Shown here piece after piece: positions 1-6,055 of a stretch of DNA of 6,055 nt (position 1 is the first letter of the stretch; each line of letters begins with the position of its first letter). This DNA is from Flavobacteriaceae bacterium UBA2000 (GTDB lineage Bacteria > Bacteroidota > Bacteroidia > Flavobacteriales > Flavobacteriaceae): NCBI GenBank assembly GCA_002335345.1, contig DDCS01000027.1, forward strand, positions 1-6,055, written 5' to 3'. The notes beneath the pieces were generated by a model. The model was not told the DNA's origin. It did not search any database and worked only from the letters and a program-made list of their open reading frames with translations. The position numbers and the translations under genes are program-made.

Positions 1-1140
1 GATCCTGAACTGCTCGAAACCTTTAATAAACTGGGGATTTCACTTGACGAACAAAAGAAACTCGCCGGGGTTGCTGTGGATATCGTGATGGACTCTGTTT
101 CAGTAGCGACGACATTTAAGGAGACCTTGGCCGAAAAAGGCATTATCTTTTGTTCCATATCGGAGGCCATTAGAGAATACCCCGATTTGGTCAAACAGTA
201 CATTGGTAGTGTTGTCCCCCAAAAAGATAATTACTATGCGGCCTTGAATAGTGCGGTATTTAGTGATGGGTCATTTTGTTACATCCCAAAAGGGGTTCGT
301 TGTCCTATGGAGCTTTCCACGTACTTTAGAATCAATCAGGCCGGGACAGGACAGTTTGAACGCACCTTGGTCATCGCAGACCAAGACAGTTATGTGAGTT
401 ATCTCGAAGGGTGTACCGCGCCCACACGTGATGAAAATCAATTACACGCCGCCGTTGTAGAGTTGATTGCTTTAGATGGTGCAGAAATTAAATACTCTAC
501 CGTTCAAAACTGGTTTCCAGGGGATAAAAACGGCAAAGGGGGGGTGTATAACTTTGTTACTAAGCGTGGAATTTGTGAAACAGGGGCCAAAATTTCTTGG
601 ACTCAGGTGGAAACAGGAAGCGCCGTGACCTGGAAGTACCCCAGTTGTATTTTAAAAGGAGACCACTCCATTGGAGAGTTCTATTCTATCGCGGTAACCA
701 ACAATCACCAACAAGCCGATACGGGAACAAAAATGGTTCATTTGGGCAAAAATACCCGCAGTACGATCATTTCAAAAGGAATCTCTGCCGGTAAATCCCA
801 AAATAGCTATAGAGGATTGGTCAAGATTAGTCCAAGGGCAACCAATGCCCGTAATTTTTCACAGTGTGACTCACTGCTCATGGGTAACCTCTGCGGGGCG
901 CATACCTTCCCTTACATCGAGGTGAACAACAAAACAGCCCAGGTTGAGCACGAAGCCACGACCAGTAAAATTGGTGAGGATCAAATCTTCTACTGTAACC
1001 AACGTGGTATCGACACCGAAAAAGCCATAGCGCTAATTGTCAATGGCTTTAGCAAGGAGGTGCTCAATAAACTGCCTATGGAATTTGCAGTCGAAGCCCA
1101 AAAGCTTTTAGAAATAAGCCTTGAAGGCTCTGTAGGATAA
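1..1140 (+). CDS. sufB: SufB, Fe-S cluster scaffold subunit (5' end missing)
   Basis: SufB is the cytosolic scaffold of the SufBCD complex: it receives persulfide sulfur from SufE and forms the nascent Fe-S cluster at the SufB-SufD interface. Frame 1 is open from base 1, so the gene begins left of the window and the GTG at 76 is not the start. The 379 residues present cover the beta-helix core and C-terminal domain. Counting from E. coli numbering, about 116 residues are missing, or about 100 for a typical flavobacterial SufB. Key residues are intact: Cys in YLEGCTAP (412-414; E. coli Cys254), Cys in NFSQCDSLL (865-867; Cys405), and His-Glu in VEHEATTS (949-954; Glu434). Their spacings of 151 and 29 residues equal those in E. 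coli. The protein ends in the usual AQKLLEISLEGSVG. The next gene starts 24 nt after the stop. Identification is very secure. Confidence 0.97.
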   Translation, partial: DPELLETFNKLGISLDEQKKLAGVAVDIVMDSVSVATTFKETLAEKGIIFCSISEAIREYPDLVKQYIGSVVPQKDNYYAALNSAVFSDGSFCYIPKGVRCPMELSTYFRINQAGTGQFERTLVIADQDSYVSYLEGCTAPTRDENQLHAAVVELIALDGAEIKYSTVQNWFPGDKNGKGGVYNFVTKRGICETGAKISWTQVETGSAVTWKYPSCILKGDHSIGEFYSIAVTNNHQQADTGTKMVHLGKNTRSTIISKGISAGKSQNSYRGLVKISPRATNARNFSQCDSLLMGNLCGAHTFPYIEVNNKTAQVEHEATTSKIGEDQIFYCNQRGIDTEKAIALIVNGFSKEVLNKLPMEFAVEAQKLLEISLEGSVG

Positions 1141-1164
1141 ATAAAGACTATAAACCATTTAATC

Positions 1165-1593
1165 ATGAATACAAAAATCGCTCTAGGAATCGCGCTTTGT
1201 GCCACCATTTTAGCCACAAGTTGTCAAGATAAAACTTCAAAAAAAGTAAAGCAAGCAGGTGCAGTCACTGAAAATGTTGGCGCTAATATCGCTGGTGAAT
1301 ACTATTATTCTCCTGAAGGTGCTGTATTAAAAGGAGCCTCATTTATTTATGCCGTCGCGATGGACGATATGGCAAAAGAATTAGGTGATCGTGTTGCCGA
1401 GGTAAAAAACGACGTCTATGACATGGTCCCGGTAATGGTGCGTGGTATCGTTACGCGAAACCCAGCGCTTGATCAGGGCCAAGAAGTATGGGAACAAATC
1501 ATCACCATAAAAGAAATCGTTAGCGTAGGGGATCAACCTGCGAAAGTTGATATAAAAATTCAAGATCAAAAAAAGACTGATGTTAGCAATTAA
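1165..1593 (+). CDS. small predicted lipoprotein between sufB and sufC, function unknown
   Basis: This 142-residue protein is not recognised as a SUF component. It starts with a lipoprotein signal peptide: Lys4, a hydrophobic stretch (residues 5-17) and a relaxed lipobox LATSC with Cys20 (1222-1224) as the predicted lipidated residue. The mature part begins QDKTSKK and is mostly polar. It holds a YYYSPEGAVLKGASFIYAV segment (about 46-64) and a block with VRGIVTRNP and GQEVWEQIITIKEI (about 92-117) that looks beta-rich, perhaps a small OB-like barrel; that is a weak guess. There are no cysteines after Cys20, so metal or cluster binding through cysteine is unlikely. It would sit in the envelope, unlike its cytosolic neighbours. 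ATG 1165 is the only start that leaves a complete signal peptide. Its end overlaps sufC by 14 nt, which argues that it is a real, co-expressed gene. Confidence 0.85.
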   Translation: MNTKIALGIALCATILATSCQDKTSKKVKQAGAVTENVGANIAGEYYYSPEGAVLKGASFIYAVAMDDMAKELGDRVAEVKNDVYDMVPVMVRGIVTRNPALDQGQEVWEQIITIKEIVSVGDQPAKVDIKIQDQKKTDVSN

Positions 1594-2329
1594 AAACCTC
1601 CACGCTGGCGTGGAAGAAAAAGAGATACTCAAGGGCATTAACCTGGAGGTTAACCCTGGTGAAATTCATGCGATTATGGGCCCAAATGGTGCTGGAAAAA
1701 GCACCTTCGCCTCAATTATTGCAGGCAAGGAAGACTTTGAAGTTTCTCAAGGCCAAATTTTACTTGAAGGAGAGGATCTTGCGGACTTAGCGCCAGAGGA
1801 GCGCGCCCACAAAGGGGTGTTTTTATCCTTTCAATATCCCGTTGAAATTCCTGGGGTTACGGTGACCAATTTCATCAAAACCGCCATCAACGAGACGCGA
1901 AAAGCCCAAGGCTTGGAGGACATGCCCGCAGGGGAGATGCTCAAGAAAATCAAAGACGTTGCTGAGCTTTTAGATATCGACCGAAAATTCTTGTCGCGTT
2001 CGTTAAACGAAGGCTTTTCTGGTGGAGAAAAGAAACGCAACGAAATTTTTCAAATGGCCATGCTCGATCCAAAATTGGCCATTTTGGATGAAACAGATTC
2101 TGGGCTGGATATTGACGCGCTGAAAATTGTGGCCAATGGTGTCAATAAATTGCGCAGTAAAGACAATGCGGTAATTGTGATCACCCACTATCAGAGACTT
2201 TTAGATTATATCGTGCCTGATTTTGTCCATGTACTTATGGATGGAAAAATCGTGAAATCGGGTACAAAAGAATTAGCCCTAGAGCTAGAGTCGAAAGGTT
2301 ACGATTGGATTAAAGAAGAACTCAATTAA
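1580..2329 (+). CDS. sufC: SufC, ABC-type ATPase of the SufBCD complex
   Basis: SufC is the cytosolic ATPase that binds SufB and SufD. ATP-driven dimerisation of SufC reshapes the SufB-SufD interface so that the cluster can form. It has 249 residues, the usual length. Walker A is GPNGAGKST (34-42, Lys40); the Q-loop lies in LSFQYPVEIPG; the ABC signature is FSGGEKKRNEI, the SufC-specific form; Walker B with the catalytic glutamate is LAILDETDSGLD (Asp170, Glu171); the H-loop is VITHYQRLL (His203). Lys40, Glu171 and His203 have the same numbers as in E. coli SufC, which confirms ATG 1580 as the start even though it lies inside the preceding lipoprotein gene. No Shine-Dalgarno sequence precedes it, only an A-rich stretch, so translation may depend partly on ribosomes finishing the upstream gene. 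sufD follows after 4 nt. Confidence 0.98.
   Translation: MLAIKNLHAGVEEKEILKGINLEVNPGEIHAIMGPNGAGKSTFASIIAGKEDFEVSQGQILLEGEDLADLAPEERAHKGVFLSFQYPVEIPGVTVTNFIKTAINETRKAQGLEDMPAGEMLKKIKDVAELLDIDRKFLSRSLNEGFSGGEKKRNEIFQMAMLDPKLAILDETDSGLDIDALKIVANGVNKLRSKDNAVIVITHYQRLLDYIVPDFVHVLMDGKIVKSGTKELALELESKGYDWIKEELN
1599..1614 (+). repeat. short perfect inverted repeat at the start of sufC
   Basis: A 6-bp perfect stem with a 4-nt loop (TCCACG, CTGG, CGTGGA) starts 20 nt inside sufC and 6 nt after the stop codon of the upstream lipoprotein gene. In mRNA it would form a small GC-rich hairpin just after the start codon. It codes for residues 7-12 of SufC, a variable stretch. It could slow or tune initiation at sufC or mark an RNA cleavage point; equally it may be chance. 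No T-tract follows, so it is not a terminator. Confidence 0.35.
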
Positions 2330-2333
2330 ACTT

Positions 2334-3647
2334 ATGGAACTTAAAGAAAAGTTTATTTCCTCCTTCTTGGCTGTAGACGATTTTATCGACAGCCATGGAC
2401 CGATTTACGATATTCGCAATACGGCCATAAAATCTTTTGAAGAAAAAGGGTTTCCAACCAAAAAGTCTGAAGCCTGGAAATACACCGCACTGAATAGTCT
2501 TTTAAAAAACGAACTCAGTATATTCCCAAAGCAGGAAAATGCCGTAGAACTTAAAGACGTGCGCAAGTATTTTTTGCACGACATTGACACCTATAAAGTT
2601 GTTTTTGTCGATGGGAAGTACAGCTCTTTTTTATCTCAAACCACTCATGACGGTGTGGACATCTGTTTACTTTCAGCAGCGCTGAGTAAAGACAAGTACC
2701 TCCCCGTCATTGAAAATTACTTTAATAAAGTGGCCCCTAATGACGGAATGAGTAGCCTCAATACGGCTTTTGCGCGTGAAGGTGCTTATTTGTACATCCC
2801 AAAACACAAAGAAGTTGAAAAACCCGTTGAAATCATAAACTTTTACACGGGGGTCGAAACAGACTTAATGTTACAACCAAGAAACTTAATCGTGGTTGAA
2901 GAAAATGCGCATGTCCAGATTATTGAGCGCCATCAATCCTTATCGTCTAATGCCGTTTTGACGAATTCAGTGACCGAGATCTTCGTTGGGGCGCGTGCTC
3001 ATGTGGATTATTATAAAATCCAAAACGATCAAAAGGAAGCCTCGTTAATTGACAACACATATATCAAGCAGGAGCGGGACTCTATAGCCTCGGTACACAC
3101 TTTTTCTTTTGGGGGTAAATTGACGAGAAATAATTTGAATTTCTATCAGCACGGAGAACATGCGTCATCGGTAATGAATGGCATTACCCTAATTGAGGAC
3201 ACCCAACATGTCGACCATAACACACTGGTGCATCATATTGCACCGAACTGCACGAGCCACCAAGACTATAAGGGGGTATTTAACGATCGTGCGGTTGGGG
3301 TATTTAATGGAAAAATATATGTTGAAAAAGAAGCACAAAAGCTAGATGCTTTTCAGCAAAACAACAATATTTTAATCAGCGATAAGGCGACCATTAACGC
3401 CAAACCTCAGCTTGAGATTTTTGCTGATGATGTAAAATGTTCTCATGGATGTACCATCGGCCAGCTCGATCAAGACGCTTTGTTCTATATGCGTGCTCGC
3501 GGAATCGCTGAAAAAGAGGCTAAAGCCCTTTTGATGTATGCTTTTGCGAACAATGTCTTAGAAAGTGTGCGCATTCCTGAACTCAAAAAGAGAATTAATA
3601 AACTCATTGCACTAAAAATGAATGTGCAAATTGGTTTTGACCTTTAA
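2334..3647 (+). CDS. sufD: SufD, scaffold subunit of the SufBCD complex
   Basis: SufD is the SufB paralogue that pairs with SufB in the SufBC2D scaffold; it is needed for iron entry and for forming the cluster at the shared interface. The protein has 437 residues, close to the usual 420-440. The N-terminal helical part contains the family motif PTKKSEAWKYT (41-51). The central part is a beta-helix, and the C-terminal domain includes KCSHGCTIGQLDQDALFYMRARGI-type sequence, where His371 (3444-3446) corresponds to E. coli His360, the residue at the nascent cluster site. Here the His is flanked by Cys369 and Cys373. The start at 2334 lies 4 nt after the sufC stop, and sufS begins 5 nt after the sufD stop. 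No frameshift or missing block is seen. Confidence 0.96.
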   Translation: MELKEKFISSFLAVDDFIDSHGPIYDIRNTAIKSFEEKGFPTKKSEAWKYTALNSLLKNELSIFPKQENAVELKDVRKYFLHDIDTYKVVFVDGKYSSFLSQTTHDGVDICLLSAALSKDKYLPVIENYFNKVAPNDGMSSLNTAFAREGAYLYIPKHKEVEKPVEIINFYTGVETDLMLQPRNLIVVEENAHVQIIERHQSLSSNAVLTNSVTEIFVGARAHVDYYKIQNDQKEASLIDNTYIKQERDSIASVHTFSFGGKLTRNNLNFYQHGEHASSVMNGITLIEDTQHVDHNTLVHHIAPNCTSHQDYKGVFNDRAVGVFNGKIYVEKEAQKLDAFQQNNNILISDKATINAKPQLEIFADDVKCSHGCTIGQLDQDALFYMRARGIAEKEAKALLMYAFANNVLESVRIPELKKRINKLIALKMNVQIGFDL

Positions 3648-3652
3648 TCGCT

Positions 3653-4870
3653 ATGGGCTTCGCAATTGACAAAATAAGAGCCGATTTCCCCATCTTGCTC
3701 CGGCAAGTGCACAATAAGCCTTTGATTTATTTTGACAATGCAGCCACCAGTCAAAAACCCCAGCAGGTCATTGATGCCTTAGTGCATTATTACACCTATC
3801 AAAATGCCAATATTCACCGCGGGGTCCATGCGCTTTCTCAAGAGGCGACCGATGCTTATGAGCGTGCGCGCGATTTGGTAAAAACCTTTTTCAATGCCCG
3901 TCTGCGCGAAGAAATTATTTTTACTGCGGGCACCACGCACAGCATCAATCTAGTGGCCCATGGTTTTCGCAGTTGGCTCCAGCCAAAGGATGAAATCATC
4001 GTGGGTCAAGCAGAACACCATTCAAATATTGTTCCGTGGCAAATGGCTTGCGCCCTTACTGGTGCCGTATTGAAAGTGCTGCCCATAGACGAAAATGGAC
4101 AGCTTCAACTCGAGACGCTAAAGAGTTTACTCGGACCGCAGACCAAATTAGTGGTCGTAAATCATGTTTCAAATGCATTGGGAACCATTAATCCCATTGA
4201 AACCATTATCGAAATGGCCCATGGTCACGGGGTCCAAGTTCTGGTGGATGGCGCCCAAGCCAGCAGCCATATTTCGGTAGACGTCCAGGCCCTAGATGTG
4301 GATTATTATATAACCTCGGCGCATAAAATGTGTGGCCCAACTGGTGTGGGGATGCTCTATGGTAAAAAAGAGCTGCTCGAGGCACTGCCCCCTTATCAAG
4401 GTGGAGGCGAAATGATCAAAGAAGTCTACTTTGAAGGCACGACTTATGCGGGACTCCCTCATAAATTTGAAGCGGGGACGCCCAATATTGCCGGTGGCAT
4501 TGGTTTTGGAGCCGCTATTGAATACCTCAATACGATTGGCCTTGAGGAAATTGCCGCCTACGAACACGAACTTTTAATGCACGCGACTCAGGGGTTAAAG
4601 CAAATTGAAGGGCTTAAGATTTACGGGGATATCACACACAAAACAGCCGTAGTTTCATTCAATATTGGTCAGTTACACCCTTACGACGTGGGCACCTTAC
4701 TCGATCGAATGGGCATTGCCGTGCGCACGGGACAACATTGCACTCAACCCGTAATGGATTTTTATGGGATCCCAGGAACGGTACGGGCTTCTTTTGCGTT
4801 TTACAATACAAAAGAAGAAATTGATATAATGATCAAAGGGGTACAAAGGGCCGTTAATATGCTTCAATAA
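3653..4870 (+). CDS. sufS: SufS, group II cysteine desulfurase (PLP enzyme)
   Basis: SufS converts L-cysteine to L-alanine and holds the released sulfur as a persulfide for SufE. The protein has 405 residues, the usual size for a group II (SufS/CsdA) desulfurase. Visible active-site parts are: YFDNAATSQKP near the N-terminus; AEHHSN with His122, which stacks on PLP; VDGAQASSH with Asp199 and Gln202; SAHKMCGPTG with Lys225 (4325-4327), the PLP Schiff-base lysine; and RTGQHCTQP with Cys363 (4739-4741), the persulfide cysteine, followed by VRASFAFYNT with the substrate-binding Arg. Each number is one less than in E. coli SufS (His123, Asp200, Lys226, Cys364), so the start at 3653 fits. The matching sulfur acceptor sufE lies downstream, separated by the META lipoprotein gene rather than directly adjacent. 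Confidence 0.97.
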   Translation: MGFAIDKIRADFPILLRQVHNKPLIYFDNAATSQKPQQVIDALVHYYTYQNANIHRGVHALSQEATDAYERARDLVKTFFNARLREEIIFTAGTTHSINLVAHGFRSWLQPKDEIIVGQAEHHSNIVPWQMACALTGAVLKVLPIDENGQLQLETLKSLLGPQTKLVVVNHVSNALGTINPIETIIEMAHGHGVQVLVDGAQASSHISVDVQALDVDYYITSAHKMCGPTGVGMLYGKKELLEALPPYQGGGEMIKEVYFEGTTYAGLPHKFEAGTPNIAGGIGFGAAIEYLNTIGLEEIAAYEHELLMHATQGLKQIEGLKIYGDITHKTAVVSFNIGQLHPYDVGTLLDRMGIAVRTGQHCTQPVMDFYGIPGTVRASFAFYNTKEEIDIMIKGVQRAVNMLQ

Positions 4871-4880
4871 TTTTAAAAAT

Positions 4881-5342
4881 ATGCGTGGACTTCATTTTAC
4901 AACTCGACTTGATTCTCTAAACACCATGTTGTTTGGCGCTTTTATAGTTATCGGGCTCATGGGAAGCTGCGGGGGCTCAAAAACACTTAAAGAATCCCAA
5001 ATTCCAGCACCGTCGGGTCTTTATCACGTGATCGCAATCGAAGAAATGTCCCTTTCAGAAACACAACCGACCCTGAATTTTGATTTAGAACAAAATCGTC
5101 TCACTGGAAATGCGGGCTGCAATCAGTTTGGTGGCCGTTTGACCCTGCGTCAAGAAAACATCTCTTTAGACTCACTGATGGCCACCAAAATGTACTGTAG
5201 TGATGCCGTTATGGCCATTGAATACAAATTTTTGAGACATATTGGGCGCCCGATGCAGTGGACTCAAAATGGCGATACTTTATCTTTGTCCGCTGATGAA
5301 TCTCCTTACATCATGATCGCTGTAAAAACCAAGGATCAATGA
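4881..5342 (+). CDS. META/HslJ-domain lipoprotein between sufS and sufE
   Basis: This 153-residue protein has a lipoprotein signal: Arg2 and Arg9, a hydrophobic core (about 17-27) and LMGSC with Cys30 (4968-4970) as the predicted lipidation site. The mature region matches the META (DUF306, HslJ-like) domain: a first strand GLYHVIAI (46-53), PTLNFDLEQNRLTGNAGCN (63-81), the FGG turn, and ATKMYCSD (101-108) followed by Glu114 and KFLRHI. Cys80 and Cys106 are the two domain cysteines typical of this family. E. coli HslJ is a heat-inducible envelope protein linked to novobiocin resistance; what it does at a molecular level is not settled, and no role in Fe-S assembly is known to me. An internal ATG at 4926 (Met16) would give a shorter signal peptide without basic residues, so 4881 is preferred. 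The gene begins 10 A/T-rich bases after sufS, and its stop overlaps the sufE start. Confidence 0.9.
   Translation: MRGLHFTTRLDSLNTMLFGAFIVIGLMGSCGGSKTLKESQIPAPSGLYHVIAIEEMSLSETQPTLNFDLEQNRLTGNAGCNQFGGRLTLRQENISLDSLMATKMYCSDAVMAIEYKFLRHIGRPMQWTQNGDTLSLSADESPYIMIAVKTKDQ
5339..5342 (+). promoter_or_regulatory. ATGA stop-start overlap coupling the META lipoprotein gene to sufE
   Basis: The sufE start (5339-5341) overlaps the upstream TGA stop (5340-5342). The preceding bases (AAAACCAAGGATCA) contain AAGGA, a short Shine-Dalgarno-like core 3 to 4 nt from the start; that is too close to be a standard site, so termination-reinitiation by the same ribosome is the likelier way sufE is translated. This makes sufE output depend on translation of the lipoprotein gene. 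Confidence 0.6.
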
Positions 5343-5761
5343 TTATAGAAGCGCAACAAGAAATAATTGAAGAGTTTGCCCTGTTTGACGACTGGATGGA
5401 TAAGTATGAACATCTCATTGGTCTAGGAAAAACGCTCCCCTTGATCGACCCGCAATTCAAAACGGACCAATACATCATCAAAGGCTGTCAAAGCAAAGTT
5501 TGGCTTAGAGCAGAACAACAAGACGGTCGGGTTTATTTTTGGGCCGATAGTGATGCCATTATCACCAAAGGCATTGTCAGCGTTCTGATTCGTGCATTTT
5601 CTGGACTATCCGCCCAAGATATTGTAAACGCCCCAACTGATTTTATTAAAGAAATCGGCCTGAACGATCACCTATCTCCCACGCGAGCGAATGGACTGGT
5701 TTCGATGATTAAACAAATGAAGCTATACGCAACGGCATTTGCCGCTCAAAACAACGCATAA
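5339..5761 (+). CDS. sufE: SufE, sulfur acceptor and carrier for SufS
   Basis: SufE stimulates SufS, takes its persulfide sulfur on a conserved cysteine and passes it to SufB. The protein has 140 residues, the usual length. The N-terminal helix (IEEFALFDDWMDKYEHLI) and the loop LGKTLPLIDP are family hallmarks. The catalytic cysteine is Cys50 (5486-5488) in KGCQSKVWL, equivalent to E. coli Cys51. The middle and C-terminal parts contain ITKGIVSVLIRAFSG and LSPTRANGLVSMIKQMK, both typical. The start codon shares ATGA with the stop of the META lipoprotein gene, so translation is likely coupled. The next gene begins 3 nt after the stop. Confidence 0.96.
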   Translation: MIIEAQQEIIEEFALFDDWMDKYEHLIGLGKTLPLIDPQFKTDQYIIKGCQSKVWLRAEQQDGRVYFWADSDAIITKGIVSVLIRAFSGLSAQDIVNAPTDFIKEIGLNDHLSPTRANGLVSMIKQMKLYATAFAAQNNA

Positions 5762-5764
5762 ATT

Positions 5765-6055
5765 ATGAGCCAAGAAGTATTGAATACCGAAGAATTAGGC
5801 GAGAAAATTGTCAAAGTACTCAAGACCATTTTTGACCCAGAGATTCCTGTTGATATTTATGAATTGGGACTCATTTATGACGTCATGGTCAATGAGGATG
5901 CCGAGGTCAAGATTCTCATGACCCTGACCACCCCAAACTGTCCTGTTGCAGAAACACTTCCTCTTGAGGTCGAAGAGAAAATAAAAAGTATTGCTCTGGT
6001 CAAAGACGCCGAAGTAGAAATCACTTTTGACCCCCCTTGGAGCCAAGAACTCATG
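5765..6055 (+). CDS. sufT: DUF59/MIP18-family Fe-S maturation protein, SufT-like (3' end missing)
   Basis: The frame starts at ATG 5765, 3 nt after sufE, and is open through the last base, giving 97 residues. Family members in SUF clusters are usually a little over 100 residues, so only about 10 are likely missing. Visible hallmarks are FDPEIPVDIYELGLIYDV (23-40), MTLTTPNCPVAE (52-63) with the conserved Cys59 (5939-5941), and ITFDPPWSQEL near the C-terminus. DUF59 proteins (SufT in Staphylococcus, MIP18/FAM96 in eukaryotes) act late in Fe-S protein maturation or cluster delivery; the PaaD-type subfamily looks related but belongs to phenylacetate operons, and that is ruled out here by context. 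The family call is firm. The symbol sufT is a functional inference, since flavobacterial annotations often just say SUF system or DUF59 protein. Confidence 0.92.
   Translation, partial: MSQEVLNTEELGEKIVKVLKTIFDPEIPVDIYELGLIYDVMVNEDAEVKILMTLTTPNCPVAETLPLEVEEKIKSIALVKDAEVEITFDPPWSQELM

Larger units (their letters stand above)
1..6055 (+). other. SUF operon, both ends outside the window
   Basis: Eight same-strand genes are separated by 24, -14, 4, 5, 10, -4 and 3 nt. The two overlaps and the absence of any hairpin plus T-tract in the gaps support one transcript. No promoter-like motif of the Bacteroidota type (TAnnTTTG at -7) was found in the gaps, so expression is probably driven from left of the window. 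No regulator gene (IscR or SufR type), A-type carrier (sufA) or sufU is present here; if the cluster has them they lie outside. The operon could extend in either direction. Confidence 0.82.

Noticed and set aside
538..544. Run of seven G in sufB as a possible slippage or phase-variation site
   Set aside because: It encodes the conserved GKGGVYNF stretch and the frame continues intact on both sides. Phase variation of an essential scaffold gene is implausible without population data.
76..1140. A GTG start at 76 for sufB
   Set aside because: The frame is open to base 1, and the residues before 76 (DPELLETFNKLGISLDEQKK) continue the SufB alignment. The gene is truncated by the window edge and does not start at 76.
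3438..3455. Extra cysteine next to the SufD active-site histidine (CSHGCT) as a novel cluster ligand
   Set aside because: As I recall, CSHGCT is a common variant of this SufD motif in Bacteroidota and in plant or cyanobacterial proteins, so it is not a peculiarity of this gene.
4292..4567. Minus-strand open frame of 91 codons within sufS
   Set aside because: It is antisense to the conserved PLP-binding region of SufS and shows no protein-like features; it is a shadow of the real gene.
4825..4830. TATAAT inside the sufS 3' end as an internal promoter for the META gene
   Set aside because: There is no matching -35 at the right distance, Bacteroidota promoters use a different -7 motif, and the bases encode a normal SufS segment.
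1478..5780. 12-nt direct repeat GCCAAGAAGTAT at 1478-1489 and 5769-5780
   Set aside because: One copy lies inside the lipoprotein gene and the other at the start of the sufT-like gene. They are in unrelated contexts with no flanking similarity, so chance is the simplest explanation.
5795..6046. Minus-strand open frame of 83 codons at the right end
   Set aside because: It lies wholly opposite the sufT-like gene, whose plus-strand protein has clear family motifs; the antisense product has no recognisable features.

Overview
The window is one continuous plus-strand gene cluster for SUF-type iron-sulfur cluster assembly, with both ends cut inside genes. The order is sufB (5' end missing), a small predicted lipoprotein, sufC, sufD, sufS, a META/HslJ-domain lipoprotein, sufE, and a DUF59/MIP18-family sufT-like gene (3' end missing). 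Gaps between genes are 24, -14, 4, 5, 10, -4 and 3 nt. No gap could hold a terminator plus a new promoter, so the cluster is probably part of one operon whose promoter lies left of the window.

The organism is most likely a Bacteroidota member, probably in the Flavobacteriaceae. This rests on the protein sequence style (for example the SufS C-terminal block ending GTVRASFAFYNT, the SufE segment LIGLGKTLPLIDP and the SufT segment DPEIPVDIYELGLIYDV), on the gene order sufBCDS-sufE-DUF59 as I recall it from that group, on A/T-rich start regions without a Shine-Dalgarno sequence, and on small lipoproteins with a relaxed lipobox. This is inference from sequence; no 16S or other marker is present.

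How the genes work together, from known SUF biochemistry: SufS (PLP cysteine desulfurase) takes sulfur from cysteine, SufE carries it as a persulfide to SufB, and the SufB-SufC-SufD scaffold, driven by SufC ATPase, builds the cluster. SufT-like DUF59 proteins act later, in cluster maturation or delivery. Every key residue that falls in the window is intact: SufB Cys/Cys/Glu, SufC Walker A/B and H-loop, SufD His, SufS Lys/Cys, SufE Cys and SufT Cys.

The unexpected part is two unrelated predicted lipoproteins written into this cytosolic pathway. One sits between sufB and sufC and overlaps sufC by 14 nt. The other sits between sufS and sufE and overlaps sufE by ATGA. Each separates genes for two proteins that bind each other, and each is placed so that its translation could be coupled to the next suf gene. 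Their roles are unknown. No tRNA, rRNA, CRISPR array, insertion sequence or phage feature was seen, and no stretch over 300 bases lacks a gene.
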